Shown: positions 43,667 to 54,277 of the stretch, in pieces
How the letters are laid out: each line of letters opens with the position of its first letter
How positions within the stretch are numbered: position 1 is the first letter of the stretch
Source: Artemisia argyi
Lineage: Eukaryota; Streptophyta; Magnoliopsida; Asterales; Asteraceae
Direction of reading: 5' to 3'
Length of the DNA stretch: 64,000 bases
Assembly (NCBI GenBank): GCA_030686995.1
Contig: CM060708.1
Span: 103,937,501 to 104,001,500, forward strand
Made by a program: the position numbers and the translations under genes
Notes under the pieces: model-generated
What the model saw: only the letters and a program-made list of their open reading frames with translations
Databases searched by the model: none
Told to the model about the DNA's origin: nothing

Positions 43667-44464
43667 TGATTCGTTGTGTTTTGGTGTGTGCAAACAACAA
43701 TTTTATCAAAATATCAACAATTTGTCGTGAGACAAATAAACGTGAAGTAGTACGAGTAAACCGTTTAGGAAAACGATTACCTCGCAAAACTTGTGAAAGT
43801 GATATTCAAATTGTGAGACCGGGAAGTGATTTCCCGGGTCGTACCCCAACGAGGTGTGAATGGAAAGCTTCTAATGAGATTGGGATTAAAATCTTGTATG
43901 ATTGGAAAGATTATTTGGTTTTGCGATACGTTAAATTAACGAATTTGAAAATTAACGAACGAATGTAAAAGTAAATTAACCTAAGGCAACTAACAACCTA
44001 ATTAATACCTAAAACACTACGGGAAAACATAATTAGGTATCGGGAATCCTAAAACGTTAACTAAATCAAAAACGCGACGTTTATTAAAAAGTAACGCGAG
44101 TGCGCGAAATAAAACGCGAGTTTTGAGCCACAAACGTCCTACGGGGTTCTAATTAATTTTCTTACTTACTAAAATGCAAAAGAAAATTTTTGAAAAAAGA
44201 AAATAAATTTTTCAAATAAAATTCAATTTATTATGAATTAATTACTAATTTAACTAACTTAAATCAAAATAAATATTAGAACTATTCTAATAAATCTAAT
44301 CTTTTTCTGGAAATTAAGTTAAGTTAAAACAAATTTAATAAAAATAAAAAGTTTGGAATAAAAGGTCTAAATAAGCAGAAATAAGCAGATCATAAGCAAA
44401 TAAGCATAAACTAAATAAAGGCTATATAAAAGATTGATTTTGCAAACTATGATTGAAAAAGTCC

Positions 44465-44550
44465 CAAGGGCAAATGGTTGTGATGTTGTGTGTTGTGGTC
44501 GGGCTGTGCAAGAGGTCTGGGGTTCGAACCTTAACCTAGACTTTTTGCAA
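44465..44550 (+). repeat. SINE-like (tRNA-derived) segment inside the LTR
   Basis: A perfect RNA polymerase III B box, GGTTCGAACC (44521-44530), follows TGGTTGTGATG-type sequence resembling an A box, with GGTCGGGCTGTGCAAGAGGTC between, a phrase I associate with plant tRNA-derived SINEs. The same segment is at 61290-61376 in the other LTR copy. A TA repeat follows directly here. Confidence 0.45.
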
Positions 44551-44551
44551 C

Positions 44552-44556
<5 letters not shown>

Positions 44557-44632
<76 letters not shown>
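44557..44632. repeat. (TA)n microsatellite in the solo LTR
   Basis: About 38 TA units behind the SINE-like segment. The sister LTR has only ATATATAAAT at this point (61380-61389). Confidence 0.95.
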
Positions 44633-44637
<5 letters not shown>

Positions 44638-47288
44638 TTATTTATTTTGCTTTCCTTCTTTTTCAAAACTCACATCCTCAAAACACAAACTCAAACAAAA
44701 ATTGATTCAAACAGATCCTTTTTATGACAGATTCAAGTTTATCATTTTTATTCAAAATTTCCTTCTTTTCTTTTGAAATGCCACACACACACGAATGAGC
44801 TAAACAAGCTCAAATAAGCTTTGAGTCTAAACAAACATCAATACAGAAACCATAAATGCATGATTAACAACAAGATTAACCGCAGGGGGTATCAATAACT
44901 CAGAATCAAACAGATTGAATCAATGACTTAGCTTGTTCAAGAACAACATAGTAGCAGCAGTTAAAATGGACAAAAAGGACAAGAGAGTGCTTAATTTTAA
45001 GTACTGGATAAGCAGTTAGGCTAACCCTAAAACTAATTCTCTAAAACCTATCCAGGTGTCTTCCTAAATCAATAATTAACAACACCTAACACCTACAAAC
45101 TGAGAATCTAAGTGCAAACTGAATTGGGTGAAAACTGATGCAAGGTGAGTCCTGCCCTGCAGGCCTCTTTGAGCAGTGGTGGGACCCACAAATAAAATCG
45201 CAAAAATGGAACAAGTATAGGAATCCAAAGGTGAGCTGGGGGACTTCCAATCCTAAAAAACTCAAGGTCTGAACCCTCTTCCTAAATTCTGCATAATTCC
45301 CTTTGTTTTGACAAAATCTTGGTTGAAACACTTTTGACTTTTGAAACTTTGAATATCAGTTGCCAGAGGTGAATTTCTAAGGAGCCTAAATGATTAAAAC
45401 TGATGTATTAAGATGGTGTGAGACTATATCTAACAATCCTAACATATTTTGATGTCACATAAAGATTATCCTATATCCATTCCTAACAACTAAGCTGTTA
45501 AAGGGTTTGGATACCTAAGTTGACTTTTTGCAAGTAGAACTACCAATTTAAGACTTTAACTACTCTAATTTGACTCTAAAAGTGAAATCTGAGCTGACTT
45601 TACACACCAAAGGCCACAAGAACCTAGTGTATACTGATAATCCAAACACCCCTTAACCCTACTGTTTTGCTGATTTTACAACCCAGATGATCAGATTACT
45701 AACTATCACCAACCATTATTGATCCTAATTTAGCAAATCTAAATACTCAAACGTAACAGATTATAAATTATGCATAACATAAGAAAGTTGGATTTGAAAC
45801 ATTACTTGTGAACCAGAGTGCTAAAACCACATGAGAACTAAGAATCCATGAACCACCTATGTGTCTCCCATGAGACTTTAATCCAAACTCCATCCATCCA
45901 TACCCTGCTACTGCTGTATTATCTACTTCCTAACCAAGCTTTCCTTTGATTTTCCTTTTTCTCTCTTTTCTTTCTGAGATTAGTTTTCTTTTGTTCCACA
46001 TAAAATAACAATACTCAAAGTAAATTTTGATAATCAATAAACAGAACTCATTTGATAAAAAGTAAGGAACTTGAATTTAAATAGAAACTTAAGTGAACTG
46101 AAATACCATTTTCATTAAACTAAAACTATGAGTTACACTTTGAAAACTACAATTTAAAATAAAGATTACAAGAGAAAAGAGAGATATGCCCTTAGGCTTA
46201 CAAAGCTTCTCTATATATACTACACCAAGGAGGTAGGTACGAAAATGCATTCCATGGCTCCATCTTCATTGAGTGAAAGTGGTTTCCACATCAGCTTGTG
46301 CTTCTTTATCTCTGGAATGATGCTCCCTTGACCCTTCTGATTACATCCCAGCCCTTGAATGGTATTGAAAGTAATCTCATCCATTAAATTGTTCCTTGGC
46401 GCCAAAACAGTGTTGGTGGATTGATGACCTGGAAGGAGTTAGGTAGGGTTTGTGAGTATGAGGGGGGTGGTGAGTGGGATTGGGATATGGGATGGAGAAG
46501 ACAAAGGGAGGATGGTGACGGTTGTTTGTAGGTTAGCAGTCACGGGGTGGGAGGAGTTACTTTGGGGAAGAAGACAGCTCTGTTACATGTTTTGACCGAT
46601 TGACCATCACCCCTTTTAGGTTTTATTAATATCGTGTGATAAAATGGGCTTGGGGGTGTATGGGCCTTGGGTGGGATCTGTTGAAGTGATGGGCTGGGAA
46701 TGTTTGTGTTAAAAAGGAGTCCAATTTAGTTTTTTCTTAATAATCACAAGGACCATTCATGTAAATTTCCGAATTCTTAGGGACCAAAGCTGCCAAATTT
46801 TCAAACTCTCATCAAGGACTATTTGTGTCCACCATTTATTTCTCAAGGACCTTTGTTGCATATTTTCCAAAGAAAAATCACCCGGGGACCAATCCTGCCA
46901 AATTTGCAAATTACAGGGACCAAACATGCCAATTGTGAATTTTCAAAGGTTTAACTTGAAATCTTTTGAAATCATTTTACCCAAAGATCATTTGTAATTT
47001 ATTTTGATTATTGAAGAGCAAGGGTTGACTTTTCTTTGAAAACGATTGACCAGGGACTAGTTTTGTAAAACTTTGAAAGTTGGGGGACTGATACTGCATT
47101 TATGCAAATTTTGTTCGTTTTCCGTTTGTTTTCACTCGTTTTGCATCAGAAACATATAAAATTCGATATTTGGGATTTTCTTCGTATTTTGATGCGTTTT
47201 TGAGTGTTTTTAATCGTTTTGCAGTTCAGATTTGACTAAAAATGATAAGTATTTACACACTCATCAGAAGCTTTGTATGTTTTATTAA

Positions 47289-47577
47289 GGGAAAATTACC
47301 AAAATGGTCCGTTGCCCTGCGATCTAGGTACATTTAGCCCGTTTTTAAAAAATTCCCGTTTTAGCCCAGGTTGCCCTGAGCAACTTTTGTATAGCCAACC
47401 GAAAGATGACAAGTGTTCTCAAGTTGCCCAAAATACAAAAAAGTTGCCCCGACGTGGCACTCTGTAGTTGGCTATGCACTAGTTACCCAGGGCAACCCGG
47501 GCTAAAACGATAATTTTTCAAAAACGGGTTAAATATGCCTAGACACAGGGCAACCGGGCTATTTTACTTATTATCCC
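47289..47577. mobile_element. MULE-type MITE with 9-bp target duplication (289 bp)
   Basis: Flanked by TTTTATTAA on both sides (47280-47288 and 47578-47586). The arms are long inverted repeats: GGGAAAATTACC..GTTGCCCTG and, inverted, GGGATAATAAGTAAAATAG..GTTGCCCTG, each carrying AGCCCGTTTTTAAAAA-like and CGTTTTAGCCC sequence. It has no coding capacity. Confidence 0.85.
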
Positions 47578-47586
47578 TTTTATTAA

Positions 47587-48235
47587 TTTGTATAATGTAT
47601 ATAATAATATGTACTTTTCAGTTTAAGGTGTTTTAAAAATAACATTAATTAGTGTGTTTAATTATTTTATATTTTGGATTATGTTGTAGCTTGTTTAAAT
47701 TGTATAGTATGAAAATTTTATTATACTTTTTGGTAAAGGGTGTTTTAATTGTTTGTTTTTAATCTGTTAGATATGTTTTAATTGGTTTTACAATGTGAAT
47801 AAATTATTGTACTTTTAAGTAATGATGTGTTTTAATAAGAGTATTAATTACACTATACATTTCTCTCACCTTTGACTTTCAACATTTCACTTTTCAAAGT
47901 TTGACCATTTTTCTTTTATATGTAATATAGATAAATATACATTGAACTTTTCTCCTGAATGTACAACCTTACAAGCCAAAAAGGCCACGAACCCTCACTT
48001 GGCAAAAAGAATTAAAAAAATAGAGACCTTAGTACTCCAGAATTGCCTCCAACAAGGTGGATGGAGAGTTGAGGACACATAGCAAAACCGACTACACTTG
48101 CATACATACATGCCAAGAATAAGCAAACTTAATGACCACCTACTGCCATCATATAGAGACCAAACTTCTGATTACACATACAATATTGGCAATACCTAAA
48201 ACATACCCATCTCACATAACTACTAGTATAGCTAG
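47587..48235. other. AT-rich spacer, nothing recognised
   Basis: Low-information sequence before the LINE remnant. Part of it (from about 47930) may be the 3' UTR of that LINE. Confidence 0.4.
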
Positions 48236-48655
48236 CTAACTAACACAATTTTCATACACTTTAGAAGAACAAGCAGCTAAACATTTTGTAGAATCATGTA
48301 ACCATTGTTGCCATTCCAAATTATTTCTCTTTGATCTTCTCACAATTAACTCCTAAGTTTTATGTTGTATATTTTGAAGAATCTTATTAACCTTTGATAA
48401 CTTTTTCATGAAGGCCCGACAATTACGTTCCTTACAAATAAAGTACCAGGTAGTCCAAAGTACCACTTGCCATAAGATCTTCAGTTGAGGAGGAATCGAC
48501 ATATTACCATTATTGTTGGGGATCTCTCTAGCTGAAACCGAATTCAGCGAACCCATTTTCCACCATACGAAAACTTTTTTCAAACACCCAAAAGCTATAT
48601 CATAAAACACAAGAATATGGTCAATTGATTCCACAACATCCTCACAAGGGCACAA
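48236..48655 (-). pseudogene. LINE reverse-transcriptase C-terminal remnant (zf-RVT region)
   Basis: The start CPCEDVVESIDHILVFYDIAFG and the later WQVVLWTTWYFICKERNCRAF are the pattern of the zinc-binding domain at the C-terminus of plant L1-type RTs. A TAG at 48353-48355 interrupts it. Beyond that the frame still reads LINE-like sequence (VRRSKRNNLEWQQW) to a TAG at 48236. The endonuclease and RT core are gone. A T run at 48677-48692 lies upstream. Confidence 0.65.
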
Positions 48656-48939
48656 AGTAGACTTTCATGGTATGCCTTTTTTTTTTTTTTTCCAGTGAAT
48701 TCCAAATTCTTCTAGTTTCATTATCGATAACAATTATAACAAATTCAGTAGATGATATTAAAATCCTTTCACATCTGTTTTAGATTTTCATAATTTATCC
48801 GATTATGGTGATGATTTGCAAAATTGTTTCCGCTTTGGATTGTGGTACATAAAAGGTATCATCAGATAACTTCAGATTTCTGAAATCATATTCAACGAAC
48901 ATAATAACTTCAAATTTCTGAAATCTGATATTTAACTAT
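48656..48939. other. Spacer between LINE remnant and Stowaway MITE, nothing recognised
   Basis: AT-rich sequence including the T run at 48677-48692. No gene is seen. Confidence 0.4.
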
Positions 48940-48941
48940 TA

Positions 48942-49139
48942 CTCCGTTCGTTCCAAATTATAATTTCATTTTCAATTTGCATAAAGTTCAATAAAATCCC
49001 ACTAACTAATCTATTCACTAATCAAATATCTTCTCTCTCCACCAAAGTGTCTTTTGATTGGTTGATATAAGAAAAATGGACATGAATTTTGGTACAACTA
49101 AAAATAAGAAAATTGACATATAATTTAGGACGGATGGAG
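48942..49139. mobile_element. Stowaway-like MITE (Tc1/mariner type), 198 bp
   Basis: The ends are CTCCGTTCGTTCCAAATTAT and, inverted, CTCCATCCGTCCTAAATTAT, the Stowaway CTCCCTCCGTCC pattern, flanked by TA on both sides (48940-48941 and 49140-49141). Non-coding. Confidence 0.9.
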
Positions 49140-49379
49140 TACATATTACAAAAAATCATATCCCATATTACATATATGCATGTGTGTATGTATGTAAATC
49201 ACCTAATAATATATCATATTTGTTACTTAATTTATTAGAGTTCTTCTAAGAGTTTTTTTATTTTTATTATTATTTTTTTTTGAACGGCGGGTTAGATGTT
49301 AGATGTTAGTTGTTGGCTTGAGTTAGTGTCGCATCATCGGGCAGGGATACCAACCGCTAGCCTCTCCTTAGGGGATAAC

Positions 49380-52300
49380 TGATTGGTCCCAAACAGTCAA
49401 CTTAAATTGACCAGGTAAATGGTCAACAAAGTCAAACTCCTTAGACCAATACTCCGTGGATAGTATAGTGTTTCCCCGGGTCGTTAAAGTCTCAGCGAGA
49501 TTGAAATGATGCTGTTTGAAATCGTTTAGGAATGAGTGGCACTGAGGACAGTAGCCCAGATGATATGAAATTGATTTTGCTACTGTTATTTTGGTATTTG
49601 TACATAGATATAATATTCACAAAAATCAGATATACAAGTATATGCACAAATTCACAATTCAGATTCACGTAACAGACAGGAAAAGTGGGATTTGGTAATT
49701 AACAAACTACAGGGGGTGCTTTTGAAACTTTTGAAACTTAAAATTAAAAGAAAATTGAAATTAGAAATGAAATTATAAAAATGATTATTTTACTATTTAA
49801 ATATCATTTAATTAATTAAACTAATTAAAATCTAATTTAAATCTAATTTAAATTAACTAATAATTATAAATATTACAAATTAAACTAAAAATTTGCAAAA
49901 ACAATTTCTAAACTTAAAATAGAACTTGAAGAAAGTATAAAAAAAAATAATAAATAAATATTTTTGTCTTTTTATGGATTTTTTATTAATTAAAAACTAT
50001 TTAACTTAATTAAACTAATTAAAATACTTTAAATTACAATTAATACTAAATTAACTTAGAAAATTATGAGAAAATTTATAAAATTATTTAACCATCACAG
50101 GAATCCTACAAAATTATAAAAACATCTAATAATTATGTTTAAGGCTATTCCACTAATTAATTACCTTATAATTAACTTAAATCTAATTTAACTAATTAAA
50201 ATAAGAAAAATGGAAAATGAACAGTAGAAACTAAAAATATATTTTCTAAAAGTCTTAACTAATTTATAAAACTTAGAAAAATTATAAAAACCTACTGTTG
50301 TTAATAAAAATCTAAGAAAACTAATTAATAACTATTATTACCTATTTATTTTAAATCTAATAAATAGTAAAAAGATTAGAAAAAATCTAAGAAAATTATT
50401 TTAACTACTTAAAGGTACAAGAAAATTTAGAAAATTATAAAAATGGACAAGTGCTTATAAATATGCTAAAATGAAAAATGAAAAAGATAGTTTCTATTAA
50501 ATAGAAGCTATCACTATTTTTATTTTTGGTTTTTTGGATTTTTTCTTTCTGACAGCTAAAAGTTAGATGAAAATAAGCTACTTTTGTTAAACAACTTTTT
50601 ATGATGCTTAAAAATAAGCAGTATGCACCCCCTTTTTCTTAAGCAGTTGACTTTTATTGACCAAGTGAACAAATAAGCTCAAATGAATGCAGGTGGGGTC
50701 CACAATGATGGAAATGGGTACAAATAAGCTAAAGTAACTAGAATAAGCCAGAAACAACAAGCAATGATCACCAATAAGCTGATAAGAACCAAATAAGCAC
50801 TTTACAACTTGAAACTGAACACAGAATTGGGACAGACTTAGGGGTGGATTCCAGGTGGGGTCCACTTGTTCCTAGGTCAAACCAAGGGTCAAACCTTGTA
50901 CCCTAGTAGGAGGGGGGTTGTCTAAAGCTAATTGTGGGTTGTGGGACCCACTGGGTTGGTCTACAATAGCCACCAAAGTGGTGGTGGTGAGATGGTCAGC
51001 TGTGCACAGGGCAATGGTTTGCCCTGCAACTCAGTTCAAGGGGCAATTTAGTCCACTAAAAAAATCACAAAAATCTAACAACCATGGAAATCACAAGTTC
51101 AGCTGGTAAACTAAATACCCAAGCAATTTCAAACCTCAGATCCAAACACAAAATTCAATTTAATTCTTGTAAATTTTGCAAAAATATGAAAGGTGCAATT
51201 TGACTTTTTGAGGAAAACACAAGATTTGACTTATTTGAATTTCTACTGACTCCTACTGATTAAAGATTAAGTTATAGACTATATCTAAGCTATATTATTA
51301 TGAATTAACAACCTATTTAGCTAATGTGATGGATTTAGACACCCAAAACTCTCACAGTTAACTGTGAGGGGAAAATTTTTATGATTTTGACTTTAAGCAA
51401 ATAGAAACTTGAATTTTAGGTTTTTCTTAACTACACTATGCCTAATGCAGTCTTTCTAAACTACAACAACTATGAAACAACCTCAAGAACCCATGTTGCT
51501 GAGTTAAACCAAACACCCCTTAATACTTAACTGTTTAAGGTTTTAAGTAGCAAAGAGCTGTGAGAGCTTATGAGGCTTTTCTAATTCAACTTTTTATGAG
51601 ATATTATCCTTAAATGACTGCTTAGAAACAAAGATTAACCAAAATCACACTATAATACTACTTAACTAATTTGACTGTCTAAAACTATGATTCAAAGTAA
51701 CTACAAATCTCAACAAATAAGTTATTTATATTAAGCCATGAATTAACTAAACACACTTAAATAAACATAAACAAGCACAGAATACAAAGTACAAACAAGC
51801 AATTAGATACTAAGAATTTTAGAGGAAAATTTAAATGAGCAAATTCTTACAAGCTACCCCTAGCATGAACAAGAGGTTTTCCAATGATGCCTATCTTTAG
51901 ATAGGCTGTTCCACTTCAAAGCTTTGCCCTTTTATGCTCCTTAATACCTGAAAACAACTCAAAAGCACACACAGTTGACCAATATTGACTTTTTTAAATT
52001 TTTGGTTTTTATTGACTAGTACTGAGTTTTAGTGTCTCTACAAGCTTAAATAAGCTTAATTCAGTCCATGTTTACTGATACAAATCACCACTAAGCTTAT
52101 TGATAATTTCAGAATTTGGAATAAATAGCAATAACTCAAAACAGAACTGAGACTTGATTTTTATAACTTGAAAAGATTTAAATTACAACAAGAGACTGCT
52201 ACAATGCTTAGAATTTGAAGTTACACTGAAATTGGAAACTTAATTTAAAATCGACACTAATAATACTAAATTAACTACTACTCTTCAATCCTTGCTTCCT

Positions 52301-53390
52301 TCTTCCTTTTATAGATGCCCATTAGGGTTCTCTCACTCTTCTGATCATTTCCCATCACAATTTGAAGCCATTGGATCACTGCAACTCTTTAATCAAGCGA
52401 CACGTATTTTTGGCGGGAAAACTTGGTGTGTGGGTTTTGGACTGTTTCAGGCAAGGAGGGGGGGGGGGGGGTGGTGCATTAAATGTGAGGTGAAAGGGAT
52501 AGTGGGTTTGGGCGGTGGCTTGTGATGGAGGGGTGATGGGACCTGCAAGTGGGGTTGTGGGGGAGGGAAGCTGGGGAGATGATGGGGGTTTGACTCGGTT
52601 TGACCGAGGTCAAATATTTGACCCCGGTATTATTAGTTTGGGTGTTGGGTGGGCTGAGTTGCATTGGGCCCAAGTATAAAGGAAGTGGGTGGGCTGTGGT
52701 GGACTGGACTATGGGTTTTTATTATTTTGGGTAATAGATTAGGTCCGATTTGGTTTATGTTATCACAAGGACTAATTTTGCAATTCACCGAAAGTTGAGG
52801 GGTGTGAAATGGCAATTTTCCAAAGTGTTCCCATGGGTGTATTTTGCCAAGTTATGAATAGTACATGGACCAAAGTTGACTTTTCCATGTAATTTCCACC
52901 AGGGACTAAAACTGCCAAACTTTCAAACTTCAGGGACCAATTGTGTAATTTCACCAAACTTTTTCCACCAAGGACCAATCCTGCCATAAAAGGTTAGTAC
53001 AAGGACAAAATTTATTTTTCTCAAAGTTTTTAATATCCCAGGGACCATTTTTGACAATTTTCAAAGTTCAGGGACTAAATTTGACATTTTGTGAAATTTT
53101 GCACCAAAGGACTAATTATGTCACTTTTTGATTTAAAAGGACCTTTGGTGACTTTTTCAAGTTTTTAGAACAACCAGGGACTAGATTTGACAACTTTTGA
53201 AAGTTGTGGGACTGAAACTGCCAATTTTGCAAACTTTATGCGTTTTTCATCTGTTTTTGATATTTTTGCATTTGAAACATGTAAAACACTTTCCTGGGAT
53301 ATTTTCACTATTTTGATTCAATATTGAGTGTTTTTAGATGTTTTGGCAGCTCAGAAAAGGTAAAAATGATGAGTATTTACACACTCATCA
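49380..53390 (-). repeat. Solo LTR of the A-type family (4011 bp)
   Basis: A perfect 5-bp duplication ATAAC lies on both sides (49375-49379 and 53391-53395) with no internal region, so this is a solo LTR left by recombination. On the minus strand it starts TGATGAGTGTG and ends GGGACCAATCA, with TATAAAAG at about 52311-52318 and GGTCCCT-type phrases at about 52760-53210 (minus). The end matches the A LTRs better than the C-type LTRs. A run of 14 G lies near 52457-52470. No gene is seen. Confidence 0.9.
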
Positions 53391-53395
53391 ATAAC

Positions 53396-53630
53396 CCCAC
53401 TCCTATTCCCGATTCGCCTGATATCATTAGAGCTTGTGGTTCCCAAGTGAGGACTTCCCGGTCGGTCCCCCAAACCAGTACTACTCTTACTTGGGCTCGC
53501 TTAACTACTTAAACCTTTACCATTAGACCACAAGCCCCATGATGTGTTCTCGAGTTAAAGTTAAGGATGAAAAAGAAAGAAAATGAAAGTGAAACATAAG
53601 AAGTTGTATTCTTGAAACATAAGAAGTTGA
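53396..53630 (-). repeat. Dispersed repeat split by the solo LTR
   Basis: Together with about 49262-49379 it forms one unit before the LTR insertion (TTAGGGGATAAC joined to CCCACTCC). On the minus strand it contains CTTGTGGTCTAATGGTAAAG, which resembles a tRNA A box, and at the far end a T run before GAACGGC. It could be a SINE or another tRNA-like repeat. Low certainty. Confidence 0.3.
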
Positions 53631-54277
53631 TTACCAATTATGGTTTTTCCACTGCCTTTACCACAAGCCATAATCTTGCGGGCTAGCTAACTCATTAGCT
53701 TTTGAGGATGATGGGGAGTTGAGGAACCATACAAATTTTGGCAAATTGCAAGCCATCAACGAGTTTAAGTTATCTTTACCAAGAGCCGTTTGCTCCTGGA
53801 TTAGCCAATCCCTTTTGTCGTTTAGACACGGCGAATTGATAACCACAAAATTTTTTGAAATAAAGTGATTTTTTTTTAAAATTTTGGCAAAAAACAGGGG
53901 TACTAGACGGTATAATTTGATAAAATTCGCTAGAATTTTCCCCTCCCCCACACTTAGAGTTGAATATTGTCCTCAATATTCAAAGTCCCGGCGATTATGC
54001 CGAAATTTTGAATGAAAGATGAGAATATTAAAAGCTAACTGTGGGAATGTCATTTGTATTTTTCACTTTATTTATTCAAACACACACATTTTTTTTTCTT
54101 TTTTTTTGGGAAAGATATGTACATCTCAAGTAGCTGCGGGGGGGGGGGGGGGGGGTGGCCACTCCCCCATACTAGGGTGTTAGAAAATAGAAGGAAATCA
54201 GATACACGGGTGAAAACCCATGTTTGTTGTTACTTGTTTTTGTTTGTCGAGTCGCTAGCTTGACTCGATCTCCGAAT
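53631..54277 (-). other. Element C 3' UTR, truncated
   Basis: On the minus strand: hairpin CGAGTC..GACTCG (54267-54248), a run of about 19 G (written G on plus at 54138-54156), hairpin GAATATT..AATATTC (53981-53962), the motif AAGTGTGGGGGAGGGG (about 53955-53940), and the CAGGAGCAAACGGCTCTTGGTAAAGA-type phrase shared with A. It ends abruptly at 53631. Confidence 0.75.

Larger units (their letters stand above)
43667..47266 (-). repeat. Solo LTR of the element C family (3600 bp)
   Basis: On the minus strand it runs from TGATGAGTGTGTAAATAC at 47266 to AACGAATCA at 43667. It is nearly the same sequence as 60492-64000, apart from a long TA repeat at about 44557-44632. Flanks are GAAGT (left) and GAAGC (right), a 4-of-5 match, so a solo LTR with one mutated duplication base is likely. 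It contains a TATATATAG box (minus, about 46211-46218), GGTCCCT-type phrases (46740-47100, minus) and a SINE-like segment. No gene is seen. Confidence 0.8.

Noticed and set aside
44521..44530. Possible tRNA gene (B box GGTTCGAACC)
   Set aside because: No acceptor stem or cloverleaf can be formed; it fits a SINE-like remnant better.
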